Assembly (NCBI RefSeq): GCF_025399195.1
Contig: NW_026252111.1
Coordinates: 1 to 64,000 of the forward strand
Source: Umbelopsis ramanniana AG
Lineage: Eukaryota > Mucoromycota > Umbelopsidomycetes > Umbelopsidales > Umbelopsidaceae
Direction of reading: 5' to 3'
DNA: 64,000 bases
The notes beneath the pieces were generated by a model. The model did not search any database. It saw nothing but the letters and a program-made list of their open reading frames with translations, and had not been told where the DNA came from. Shown here in pieces: positions 23,215 through 33,213 of this stretch (its first letter is position 1; the number at the start of each line of letters is the position of its first letter). The position numbers were made by a program, and so were the translations under genes.

Positions 23215-24453
23215 TTAGCAAGGGATGACGGGTGTAGAGTTGGGAGAGCGGCTGAGAGGGCTATCGGAGCCATAGAAACAATATTTGTTCACCAAATCAA
23301 AGTAGGAAGGTGAATTGGCCGCGGGACGTGCATGAATGGGAATAGGATTGGAAACGGTTTGAGTGGATGTTGGGGATTTGTTGGTAACAAAACCTTCCTG
23401 CTTCAAGGTAGAGAAACCAGTGTTATATGCCATGGAAGCGGGAGGAGGAATGCGTTGAGTGGGTTCTTCAGTAGCGCAGAAGTAAGATGGGAAACTTTGG
23501 ATGCGACTGGGAGGTGAGGGTCGGAACGTGCGAACAGTTGGGGTTTGAGCTGCGGCTGAAAGGGAGGCACTGAAGTCATATCTGGAACCAAGAGGTTTCT
23601 TTTGGGATGGCTTGGATGGGAAATCGTAGGTAGGCGAGGAGGACAAAGCCGGGGCTCGCTTGCCGAACTTAGTCTTGGGGACAATGTCACCATCCAGATC
23701 ATCCATGGATACGGCCTTGGCAGCTGTTCCCTTGGAGAGCTCAAGTTGATAGTTGAGACCATCGTTGCTATCCCAGTAATCTGTACCGTTGACGGTATAC
23801 TTTAGACAAAAATACATGGTTTCCTGGCCAGATTTTTCCATTCGGTCGTTTAGAGGAATGTTGAACATGAAACGATCTGTGTTGCTAGACTCCCGACCGA
23901 TGGATTCACGATAAGCAGCTTGAACTTCAGTAACGTCTTGCCAGTAATTAAAGGTATATCGGACAGTGACTTGTTTGTTGAAGGCGATGTTGTTCACCTT
24001 GCATTTACCGACCAGCGATTTTTGGTCTGAAGCCAAGACAATGGATTCAATGGAAATCATATCGTTTGCACCGTGGATTTTGGTAGGCCAGTTAGGATAC
24101 CGCAATTGAACGCCATTGGTTTGATCATCTTCAAGGTCCAAGATAGGGTCTGCCTTGACAGCCGATGGGGTTTGAGCTTTGAGGAACAAACGAACATGCT
24201 CTAGCTTTTGATCAAAGCGAACGAATTTAGGGTGGGGGGCAGATTGAGTTCTCTGCTTCATAGCGGGTCGTAAGGATGTAGGCGGCGTAGTGAGTTGCAA
24301 CCGCATGGAGGCTATATTTGCCATTGGCGCTGGTGTAACAGAGTCCATATCGGGTTCCTTGGCTTCAACGTCGTTATTGACATGAGCAGGTTTTGACAGC
24401 GACACTCGTCGATGCGCCATGGTGGTGGTCATGGATGAAGCAGTGTATGGCAT
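23215..24453 (-). CDS. CBM21 protein phosphatase 1 regulatory (glycogen-targeting) subunit
   Basis: A single-exon gene of 412 residues. It has the hallmark PP1-docking RVxF motif, KFVRF at residues 76-80, just ahead of a CBM21 carbohydrate-binding domain (about residues 115-237). The domain includes VRYTFNYWQDVTEVQAAY and FCLKYTVNGTDYWDSNDGLN, with the conserved W-D-N-N/S-x-x-x-N-Y signature. Such subunits (Gac1, Pig1/2, Glc8-independent targeting; mammalian PPP1R3) bring PP1 to glycogen to activate glycogen synthase. The N-terminus carries RRVS at residues 15-18, a protein kinase A consensus. The rest of the C-terminal half is Ser/Pro-rich and disordered. The start MPYTASSMTTTMAHRR is the first ATG; a nearby Met at residue 8 or 12 is possible. 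Confidence 0.9.
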   Translation of the reverse strand: MPYTASSMTTTMAHRRVSLSKPAHVNNDVEAKEPDMDSVTPAPMANIASMRLQLTTPPTSLRPAMKQRTQSAPHPKFVRFDQKLEHVRLFLKAQTPSAVKADPILDLEDDQTNGVQLRYPNWPTKIHGANDMISIESIVLASDQKSLVGKCKVNNIAFNKQVTVRYTFNYWQDVTEVQAAYRESIGRESSNTDRFMFNIPLNDRMEKSGQETMYFCLKYTVNGTDYWDSNDGLNYQLELSKGTAAKAVSMDDLDGDIVPKTKFGKRAPALSSSPTYDFPSKPSQKKPLGSRYDFSASLSAAAQTPTVRTFRPSPPSRIQSFPSYFCATEEPTQRIPPPASMAYNTGFSTLKQEGFVTNKSPTSTQTVSNPIPIHARPAANSPSYFDLVNKYCFYGSDSPLSRSPNSTPVIPC

Positions 24454-27137
24454 TATTGTGAGGGGATAATATGAACAAGAATAATATATGTACTGGTTGC
24501 AGTGAAGTGGGATGACACTGACAACTGAAGTGTGTTTGATGACTCAAAGCAAAGAAAGCTTTGCCCAGAAGTTAGAAAGTAAAAGGGATGTTTCGAGGGA
24601 ATAAGAAAAAAAAAAATTGGGCAATGGGCACAATTTATATGTAATTTTTTTTTTTTTCTCTATCACAGATAGGCCCTTTTCCGTAATGGACTCCGACTTG
24701 TCTCGACTCTAAGGTGATTGTTTGTTTTATCAAACCCACCTATCTATTATAGTCCCTTTCCCCCCGCGAACACTACATGACAAGAAGCAGACACCATGAA
24801 TAAAAAATCTCATTCTATGTCGCCATCCTGCTTAGAACAACACCATCGACTATGGTGCTCGCGTAACATAATGTCATGATGACCGAATTGTACACCTACC
24901 GAAATTCTCTTTGGCCCAATAAAAATCTGCTCATCCCGGCATCAGCCCGCACCGCCCGACTATCTATCAGAGAAAAAATGTTTGAGGTGTCTGTTCTCAT
25001 TTTAGCCGATCATTTCCTATCAGAAATATTATTCCTCTCCAATTTAATTATAAAGCTACGATGAGATGCTCTACTTTAATTTTTTTTTTTTCATAGCTGA
25101 AGCTCGATGTGTTATCTTGATTTCCCATCCTACTGTCTTTTTCTGCCTCCGCTTTCCGAACTATCCTCCTCTCAACCCCCAACACAAAAAGTAAAGAATG
25201 AGAAATAGCATGTTATTGTAGAGTCTAGATCTCCCCACAAATTGGATTTGTTACGTTTAGCGAGAAACCGCATTGTTTCACCTTGTCTTTTTATTTTAGT
25301 TTATACTTTCTCCCCCATTCTAGCTGAGCGTTGGCCAAAGCCCGAGGCTCAGCTCAGCTCAGTGTCTGTGATTTTACCCAACTCTACCTCCCCGCAAAAT
25401 ACCGTTATTATCCCATTGATCTACTCCGAACGCCAATCGCTAACCCCAATCTTGCCCACACCTCTTTGCGCTATACCAATTATTTGCCCACACCATTTTG
25501 TCAAGATTTTAAATGAGACCGTCACAAGGTACACTTTCCACGCAAGGGAAGAATAAATTCACCGTCGAAACATACAAAGTAAAGTAAAATAAAAATTTTC
25601 ATTCGGGAAGCAATATATCAGAAATTGGGCATATATGCTCAAAACATCAACATCTCAACTGTACCAAAGATCGGACGCTAAAATTAGACCCCAGGCAGCA
25701 CAGACAGACTAAATCGGCAGTCTCGCCAGCAGGCCCTTAAAAAGTCCATTAAAAAAAAGGAGTACAAAATCAGAAAGGAAAACATTGAATGTACCCCCCC
25801 CCCGGTTGACTACTTTGTAAAAATATATTTCTTGGTTATTCTAAAAAATTCGCCTATAGTCTATCAGATTCTATAGTTTCGTATCAAGATAGAAAAGATT
25901 TTAGACCCTCCCAAATTTTTTTTTTCCAACTCAAGTTAGAGAACCTACGACTCCGCTATGTGCTCTCCTCTCGTAGGTTACCTTCATCCCATTGGCAGAT
26001 CTCAGGAAATAAAGGTGGAAAGAACGGATATATGCAAAGCTTAAGATAAAGACAGTGAAGCCAGCAGGCTACACAGGCTGTATGGTTACTATATTGGCCG
26101 GTTGACTGCACGAAGCTTATCGCTCTTTTCTGACAGCGGAAGCAAACCAAAACCAAGTTGGTCGGAACGCCACTTAGGTAAATAAGGATGGGGAGAGCTT
26201 AAAGCGCTGATGGAGAACTCACTTAATTAGGATGAGAGCGAGATGTTATCGATGGGGTGGGGAAAACTTTTAGAATCATTGTAAATTCAGGTACAGAAAG
26301 CATAAACGTGCAAACTAGACTCAGGTTTTTTTTATACTGTCCATCACTGTAAGATTTTTTAAAATACGTGATAGTGCGAACCTCTTCAATCAGCCACCAC
26401 CCCCATAGATCTACCGTGCCTGTCTGTTCCGAGCATTCCCACTAGTCTGATTCATGCAGAGGCGCACTGATCTCTCACACTACGGATGTGCCACTTTTCC
26501 ACAGTCTGACTTTTTTTTCTTGGGGTTAGACAAGATATCCAAACATACATTTTATATAAACATATAGACCAGAAAAAAAAATTGGGGATAAGGGTGAAAA
26601 CTACAAAATATAGAAACATCTTTGTACGAAGTTTTTTTGGTTTTTTCGAGTCATCTTTTTGAGATAGTCGATAAGGACTACAACAGAAAGATAACCGGCT
26701 ACCAGCCGCTCGAGACCTCTGTACATGGTCTCCGAGCGCCAGGATCCCGCCTCTCCAATCCATTTTGGTGCATCAAATAAAAAGAGGAAAATGCAGGTAA
26801 GGATTTTGGAGGATTGGAGAGAGGGTTCAAAAACTGGGACATCCCAGAAAAAGCTTGGTGAAAAAGATAACAAACTGGGTAGGGAAGAGGGGCGAAGGTA
26901 AGGTAAGTGAGGGATAGATATTGAAATGGGGAAGGGGAGAAAAAGCAATGGAAAAGGAAAGAAAAAGAGTAAGAACATACTAAAGAGAAGGGTTTGGGAA
27001 ACGACCTGTTACGAAAGGCAAAGAAGATCCAGCTATGCTTCTTCAGGGATCAACTAACACCGCGAACGTTTGAGATTTTCATCTATAAACAGTGTCAATC
27101 CATCAAATGCGGTTCTCTGGCAATGTCTGTGCCTTGG
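24454..27137. other. Gene-poor intergenic region
   Basis: The longest stretch without a supported gene (2.7 kb). It should contain the CBM21-gene promoter and leader at the left and the homeobox 3' UTR at the right. It has T-runs (24645-24660, 25080-25092), C-runs (25795-25803) and low-complexity purine or pyrimidine tracts (26780-26980). Open frames here are short or low-complexity (for example Phe/Pro-rich at 26601-26978, minus) and have no family resemblance. An unrecognised long noncoding RNA cannot be excluded. Confidence 0.4.
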
Positions 27138-28026
27138 CTAGGCTAATTCAAACTCACCTGAACTACACTCGTAAGGATAGATATCCAATTCAGGATTCTG
27201 ATCCTTATCCAGCATGGGTTGCAAAATCCGTCTTCGCGCGTTGATGAACCAATTGCTAATTTGGTGAACTGTCAAATTAGTGGCCAGGGCAAGCTCCTGT
27301 TTCTGATCTTCCGTTGGGTAAGGGTGCATCTTGTGTTTCAGTAGCCAGGCTCGCAAAACAGCCGTGGTAGCTTTTGGCAGATTACCTCGCTTTCGTTTGC
27401 TCTGATGATACGGTTTGGCTAAGAAAACATTTTGCTGTTCACTGTAACGGTCAAAATGGCTGGTTCTGGTCGGCGGAGGTGATGAGGAAGAGTCAGGTGG
27501 CGAAGGAAGATCGCACGGCACAAGTGGAGGGGTCGGCGATGATGTTGACGAAGATATCGGTGAACTATCGGCAGCATCGTCATCTTAAACAAAAAAAAAT
27601 TCGAATGCATGTAAGCAAAACATGTCAAAACCGGTTTGGCAGAATATAGCTATCCCGTCCCATTGTACATGAGAATGACATAAAAAAAAACCAAGATAAC
27701 TACCTCTACCATGCCGATCGGTAAAGCTGGACCAGAATCTACCATTATCTACAAGCATTTGTTCGATACGTTCTTTGTGCGATTTGATGTAAGGCTCATA
27801 TGACGGATCAGGGTAGGAGATGTGAATGTGCTTCGTGTGCCCGGATCCATCGGTCGCAAACTCATGGTCGTGAAAGAGAATAACAGGATTGAAAGTTCGA
27901 GTCTGGAGAAGAAAAAAAAAAGGGAAAGATAAAAGCGCAGTTCGTTAATGATCGTTTACAAGCCAAAATAAAAAATATGGCGAAAATGCTTACATGTCCC
28001 ATTAGTGGTGATTGTGTGCTTTTCAT
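27138..28026 (-). CDS. TALE-class homeodomain transcription factor
   Basis: A nuclear DNA-binding protein with a homeodomain of the three-amino-acid-loop-extension class. The helix-1 region starts KRGNLPKATTAVLRAWLLKH. The loop HPYPTEDQK carries the extra three residues. Recognition helix 3 is ISNWFINARRR. This is the Meis/PKNOX/Cup9-like type. Three exons are read on the minus strand: 28026 to about 27994 (MKSTQSPLMGH), about 27905-27710 (TRTFNPVILFHDHEF), and about 27586-27138. The joins are in frame and give about 225 residues. A Ser/Pro-rich linker precedes the homeodomain. The tail ends SGEFELA. Targets cannot be inferred; fungal TALE proteins act in development, mating or nutrient responses. 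Confidence 0.88.
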
Positions 28027-29207
28027 AAAACGTTAGAGATTGCGACAAGCGTCGAATGTACAATGGAATAGTTCGCCAGATGCCGAAGCAGATTGAATCC
28101 AGCTAAGGAGAAGATAGGAGTGGAACGCTTCGAACAAATGCTCCAGGAAATTGCAAAACCAGAAAAAAGTAAAAAGAAAAAGGAGGAGAGAAAGTAAGGA
28201 AAACGAGAAACCACAGATAGACAGGCTCTTCGCTTTTTTGTTTCAAGTTGTTGATGACAAGAAAAAAAGGGGAAGATGTAACTTGAAAATCAAAACTGTT
28301 CGAGCATCCCAAGTGTCAGAAGTCAAAGTTCGCTAGGCCCTGTGAGATGAGGGAAAAAAAAGAACTGCTCGGAGCCCAAAAACCCTGTCAATACAAATGG
28401 GAAAACAGTGGCCTTTTGGTCTGGCGCCACCTCAGCACTTCGGCTCAGTTAAGGAATTCGTTGCTTGATGTTAAAACTCCGGGCTCATCATGGGATGCCT
28501 TCGTCTACTGATTGATTAATATCTCCTTCGACAGACCAATGAACGACCGAATTAAACTCGTCACTGCCAATGAGAGCTACGCCCAACAGATTTAAGGACG
28601 GTTCAGCCTTCAAAAACTGCACCCGTCACACACCTTTCGATATCAACCCCCCACCTGCTGTCAATAACTTTTCACCATGTACGATGCCCGAACCTTGCCA
28701 CCCATGGATTACTCTATTGTAGTGCTGCATGCAGGATAATGGTGGAGAAGAAGTTGTCGTCATTGTCACCTTTCAAATTTCGGTCTGTACGATTTGATAA
28801 GCTTTTTTCACACGTACTTACACAGTAAAAATTGTGTGATGAGTGAGTATATAGAGATTAATTACCCGACCGAAATTGTAGATGAAGTCTGGCGGTGTAC
28901 GAGTGTCTGTGAATCAGATAAATAACCTACACGGATGGATTTCGGTCATGATTGGAGTGAAACCTGTCAACGGGTGAATAGAGTCCGCGCGGTTGCGTAC
29001 GACCGCAGTCTAGACATACGGTAAGGCTCTAGAACTAAGCTTATGAATATCAACATAAGCGTGACTAAATGGTGGAACCAAATTATGGTGTGAGTCCTCC
29101 TGTAGTCATTATCAGATACGATAATTGGTTTTAGTTGCCGGGTATGAAGCACTGTCAACCAGCCAACCGCTCAGTCAGCAATAGTCAATCTTTAGTCAGG
29201 TGGCTTG

Positions 29208-29261
29208 TCCGGATCGGACTTTGCTAGCGCATCTCATTTTATATGCATGGCATCCGGATGC
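29208..29261. promoter_or_regulatory. Paired CCGG palindromes, possible zinc-cluster factor sites
   Basis: TCCGGATCGGA (29208-29218, inverted CCG-N3-CGG) and the perfect 12-bp palindrome GCATCCGGATGC (29250-29261) share TCCGGAT. They lie about 210-260 bp before the TATA box of the MDR gene. CCG/CGG inverted repeats are typical of fungal Zn2Cys6 activators. Function is inferred. Confidence 0.3.
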
Positions 29262-29467
29262 TTGCGGCATTCGCTCTATTGGCTACTATGTACATATGTA
29301 AAAAAGTTGGGATGTCGAACGGCCTGAAAAATGCGGTTTTGGTCAGGCAAGATGAGAGGCATATACTGTTTCTGGTAGTGTATTTTGTACCCCTGTACTT
29401 TTTATGTAACAAAAAGGCAAACGTGTGTTGGGTCAGCCGCACCAGTGATCGGACTGCGGATCGACAG

Positions 29468-29474
29468 TATAAAA
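29468..29474 (+). promoter_or_regulatory. TATA box of the MDR oxidoreductase gene
   Basis: TATAAAA, 52 bp before the ATG at 29526. The spacing suits a regulated, TATA-driven promoter. Confidence 0.6.
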
Positions 29475-29525
29475 GCTTCCCGACTGATTATTTATCCATT
29501 TTCATCCCATATACATTTTTCTACT

Positions 29526-30491
29526 ATGCCCCGTACTGTCAAAGCTGCCGTCGTCAACGATTTCAAAAGCCCTCCGAGCTATCAAGATATCGAGATCGCT
29601 GACCCCTCAGAAAGTCAAGTTCAGATTAAGGTGCTGGCAACAGGCTTGCATCAGCTTGTAAAGAGTCGCGCAAGCGGTGCTCACTATTCTGCAAACATCA
29701 CATTGCCTCTTATCCCTGGTGTCGATGGTGTTGGCGAGCTTCCAGATGGCGAGCTGAAATATTTCATGACGTTCAATCCCACCAGTACCGGTTCCTTCGC
29801 GGAATACGCCAATGTGGCTAAGGATGACCTGTTGCCTGTTCCAAGAGGTGCCGATCCAGCGGTGGTCGGTGGCTTACTCAACCCTGCCATGTCGTCTTGG
29901 CTCGCTCTCCGCAACCGTGTTGAATTGAAGAAGGGTTTCACTGTACTTATCTTGGGTGTCACAGGTGCTTCTGGCCAACTTGCTGTGCAAATTGCGCGTT
30001 TGCTCGGAGCGTCTCGTATTGTCGGCGCAGGACGCAACCAAAAGGCCTTAAACGACCTTCTCGCCAACGGACTAGACGCTGCTATCACGCTTTCCGATGA
30101 TCAAACAGAAAATGAAAAGGCATTTGCTCAGGAAGCGGCCAACATTGATGTTGTTTTGGATTATTTATACGGTCCGGTGGCTGAAATTGCCATGCGCGCC
30201 ATCATTAGCCAGCGCGAGGTCTCATCTCATCGACTTGACTGGGTTCAGATTGGAAGCATGGCTGGTCAAAGTATCTCCCTTCCCGCCAATGCTCTTCGTG
30301 CGGCAAACTTTTATATTTCCGGCAGTGGTCTTGGTTCCATCAGTATGGCTGATTTCCGAACAGAGTTGACGGAATTGATAAAACACCTTGCGTCCGGCAA
30401 GTTGACTGGCTCTGTCGATCCTCAAAGTTTGAAGGATGTCGCTACGGCATGGACTGCTAAATCAGATGGTCGCCAAGTATTTGTACTTTAA
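29526..30491 (+). CDS. Zinc-independent medium-chain (quinone-type) oxidoreductase
   Basis: A single-exon, 321-residue NAD(P)H-dependent oxidoreductase of the MDR superfamily. An N-terminal GroES-like fold (VNDFKSPPSYQDIEI, then LIPGVDGVGEL) is followed by a Rossmann domain with the cofactor motif LILGVTGASGQLAVQIA (AxGxxG type: GASGQLA). The zinc-binding cysteines and histidine of alcohol dehydrogenases are absent, which places it with the quinone or enoyl reductase branch. Its upstream region has a TATA box and palindromic CCGG elements, so it is probably inducible. The substrate is unknown. The start MPRTVKAAVVNDF agrees with relatives. Confidence 0.88.
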   Translation: MPRTVKAAVVNDFKSPPSYQDIEIADPSESQVQIKVLATGLHQLVKSRASGAHYSANITLPLIPGVDGVGELPDGELKYFMTFNPTSTGSFAEYANVAKDDLLPVPRGADPAVVGGLLNPAMSSWLALRNRVELKKGFTVLILGVTGASGQLAVQIARLLGASRIVGAGRNQKALNDLLANGLDAAITLSDDQTENEKAFAQEAANIDVVLDYLYGPVAEIAMRAIISQREVSSHRLDWVQIGSMAGQSISLPANALRAANFYISGSGLGSISMADFRTELTELIKHLASGKLTGSVDPQSLKDVATAWTAKSDGRQVFVL

Positions 30492-31469
30492 GTGATAATT
30501 TGGTCGGGAATAAATATAATGTTCTCTATGACTGTTACTTTAATATGCCGCCAACCGTGTCATTGTTTTTCCGTCAGTTTTTTGACAGTCTTTTTCATGC
30601 CTCGGTTGCCACCGAAGCCTGTTGGCGGAATCAAGGGACATGGAACGTCACGCCTTGCAGCATCATGGTGGCTATGTCGGCGTTACTTGAACGGATGCCC
30701 GCTATAACAATTTGAGTGTCCGTGCGTAGACATTACGATGTGCTGAGGCCGTTTCATTGGCTTTGGTATACAAATGGAAAATAACAAAAGGAAATGTCTC
30801 TGGCAAAAAGGAAATATTCATTGTAGCCCCGTAGTTCGGTTCACATAAACAGATGGAGTGTTGTGGGTTCGTCTCGGGCTCTCTATTCTTGTCTTCAGGG
30901 TATTCAGATTCACTATTTTTAGATGAACGGCATACAATGCATGCTGTTGTTGGGCGCGCTGTTGACAAATTCTTACTTCATGCCTCTGTCATCCATTTTT
31001 GCCTTTCATCCGATTTAACGGCGATCTTGGAAAAACGATCGAACAACGCTTTAGTCACCGAAATCAAAAACACCCCTTTCTTCATCACTGGCTACTCCAC
31101 TATATTCATATCACCAAGCACATAGATGTCGTCCAAAGCTTGGTGAGCATACGCATAGCTCGACGATCAAACGCACGTGCTAGCCCTATCATGCCCATTG
31201 CGATTCATGAAGCAGAGATCAATACGTAGAATTTTCGTCATTGTTTCATGCTTGCTCCAGTAAAGTGGATATGTCGAACCCAGTGGTCCCCGTTATTACT
31301 GAAGTAATCACTATTACGATCGAAATATTTTGGACTACCCACAACGACTTAATCAGCATGATGCATGAATTTACGGACATTTTACTAGTCCCTCACAAAG
31401 TATAAGAAGTGACCATCGATCACGACGAATTATCACATTGTAACCTTTACCTTGTCCTTTCACGTCGGA
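30492..31469. other. Intergenic region
   Basis: No gene is supported. Weakly coding frames occur on both strands (minus 30702-30968; plus 30999-31229) but start without ATG or match nothing, so they may be relics. A TATA-like TATAAG at 31401-31406 lies 64 bp before the next ATG. Confidence 0.4.
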
Positions 31470-32603
31470 ATGATCAAGAGTTTCCTTGCTCTGGCAGCAT
31501 TGGCTTCGGTGGCTTTAACAGCCCCAGTGACTAATACTAGCTCCTATGAATTCAGTGGCCCATCTCCATACAAAAGTGATGGCAATCTCACCAAGCCTTT
31601 GGTCAAACCTTACACACCAGCGGGTGGAATTAACACCAACGGCACCATCCCAATCTACCATCCCCTTAGTGACTTTGATTACGAGTCGCTTAATCTCGTG
31701 GTGTATCAAGAGTACATTGAGTTGGATCTCTTTGAATATGGTCTCAAAACATTTTCTGCCGCCGACTTCAAGGCTGCAGGTCTTAATCAAGAGGACAGAG
31801 ATCTTATCCAGTTCATGGCCGATCAAGAAGTCGGTCATGCCAAGATGGTTTCTAACATGTTGGGAGAAGGAGCTCCTAAGCGATGCGAATACCAATATCC
31901 ATTCACCAATGTTAGCGAATTTGTTGACTTTTGCCAAAAGCTCACTCGCTTTGGTGAAAGCGGTGTTTATGGATTCCTGGAACACCTTGATTCAAGAGAT
32001 GCTGCACAAATGCTCTTGCAATCCATCACTACTGAAGCTCGTCAGCAACTGATTTTCCGTCAATTCGAAGGCTTGTTCCCTATGCCGGTCTGGTTTGAAG
32101 CTGATATCACTCAATCCATGGCCTGGACTTTGCTTGCACCTTACATCAAGAGCTGTCCCGAAGGTCAACCACGCATCATTTTCCAAAATTTCCCTTCCCT
32201 AAATGTCACTAATAATCCAAGTGGTATTGACCTGAAGTACCCCCCTGCCATTACTCATGACCGTGCTCTTTCGCATCCTGGTATGGAAGTCGAATTCTCA
32301 TGGGGCAAGGTCGGTGAACATGTTGGCCCTAATAACAGTTATGTCACGAACACAACCGCTGGAGCTCCAATGTATGCTGCCTGGATTTCCCAGCTCAACA
32401 CAACCTATACGGAATTGTATGATATCAAGAACAATTCTGCTAAAACAAAGCAGCCTAACACTCAGACCTATGAAGGTGACCCAGCTGTGAACGGTACTAT
32501 GTTCATCTTGATCACGGACACCGACTTATTTGTCACGCCTGCCAATATTTCTCAGTTGAACCCTCACGTCGTAGCTGGTCCTGCTTTGTTCCAAGCTGGC
32601 TAA
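31470..32603 (+). CDS. Rds1-like secreted ferritin-fold stress protein
   Basis: A single-exon gene of 377 residues. The N-terminus MIKSFLALAALASVALTAPV is a signal peptide. The domain that follows resembles the fungal Rds1/ferritin-like family, with DYESLNLVVYQEYIELDLFE, MADQEVGHAKMVSNMLG and SITTEARQQLIFRQFEG. It has the regular Glu and ExxH pattern of a helical ferritin-like fold. Many N-x-S/T sites (NTSS, NLT, NGT, NVS, NVT, NNS, NTT) fit a heavily glycosylated wall or extracellular protein. In fission yeast Rds1 is induced by stress and nutrient change. Metal binding is possible but not shown. The ATG at 31470 is chosen for the signal peptide. Confidence 0.8.
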   Translation: MIKSFLALAALASVALTAPVTNTSSYEFSGPSPYKSDGNLTKPLVKPYTPAGGINTNGTIPIYHPLSDFDYESLNLVVYQEYIELDLFEYGLKTFSAADFKAAGLNQEDRDLIQFMADQEVGHAKMVSNMLGEGAPKRCEYQYPFTNVSEFVDFCQKLTRFGESGVYGFLEHLDSRDAAQMLLQSITTEARQQLIFRQFEGLFPMPVWFEADITQSMAWTLLAPYIKSCPEGQPRIIFQNFPSLNVTNNPSGIDLKYPPAITHDRALSHPGMEVEFSWGKVGEHVGPNNSYVTNTTAGAPMYAAWISQLNTTYTELYDIKNNSAKTKQPNTQTYEGDPAVNGTMFILITDTDLFVTPANISQLNPHVVAGPALFQAG

Positions 32604-33213
32604 TTTCATGAACTTCTGATCTGTTCCCGGAAAAAAAAAACAACTAATTTTTGTTGCTATAGCCTACTTTGCAGCGCTAATGCCTATTCTAGTTTTTGTT
32701 ACATACTCACTGAAAGATTGGTCAATAAATGCTACTGGTCTACATATCTACAATACTTCATGTCGCGGTGGTCAAGCCAGACAATTTTTTCATTAAGAAC
32801 ATATTTCACATGTTATAAATCGATACGACAAAGTGCCGCCATGTTATGACAGCAGCACAAAACCCATCTTCGGGGAAGTCTGTTACGCTATTTCATCAGT
32901 GTTACCACTTTCACATGCTTTTACCCATTATTGGGAAAAAAAATTGAAGGCTGCTTAGAACTATCAGTACGACTATACGTGAAAATAAAGATAGTTTCCA
33001 TATGATAGCGAATGAATCTTAGGATAATGTCAATGTTAACCAATTGTTGGGGCCTTGGTGCCTGTGTCTCACTCTTTTTTTTAACGCTCAGCAGCACATG
33101 TCGCTGTCACAATCACTGTTCCCCTTCAATTTATATAGGGTCTTCACCCAGATTTTTGTGCAGTAGTCCTCCAGCATCTTTCATTCACGGATTCAACACC
33201 AATTCTAAGCGAG
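32604..33213. other. Intergenic region
   Basis: 3' UTR of the Rds1-like gene (A-run at 32631-32640) and the PAQR promoter. A 10-residue-scale coding signal is absent. No RNA gene is seen. Confidence 0.5.

Larger units (their letters stand above)
28027..29525. other. Long divergent promoter region
   Basis: A 1.5-kb region upstream of both the homeobox gene (-) and the MDR oxidoreductase (+). Open frames are short and unconvincing. The right half holds a TATA box (29468-29474) and two TCCGGAT-containing palindromes, annotated separately. The rest shows no gene or RNA. Confidence 0.5.

Noticed and set aside
26601-26978. 125-codon Phe/Pro/Leu-rich minus-strand frame.
   Set aside because: It is a translation of a purine/pyrimidine tract, with no folded-domain pattern.
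30702-31229. Opposed weakly coding frames on both strands.
   Set aside because: Non-ATG start on one strand, no known domain on either; may be relic or chance.
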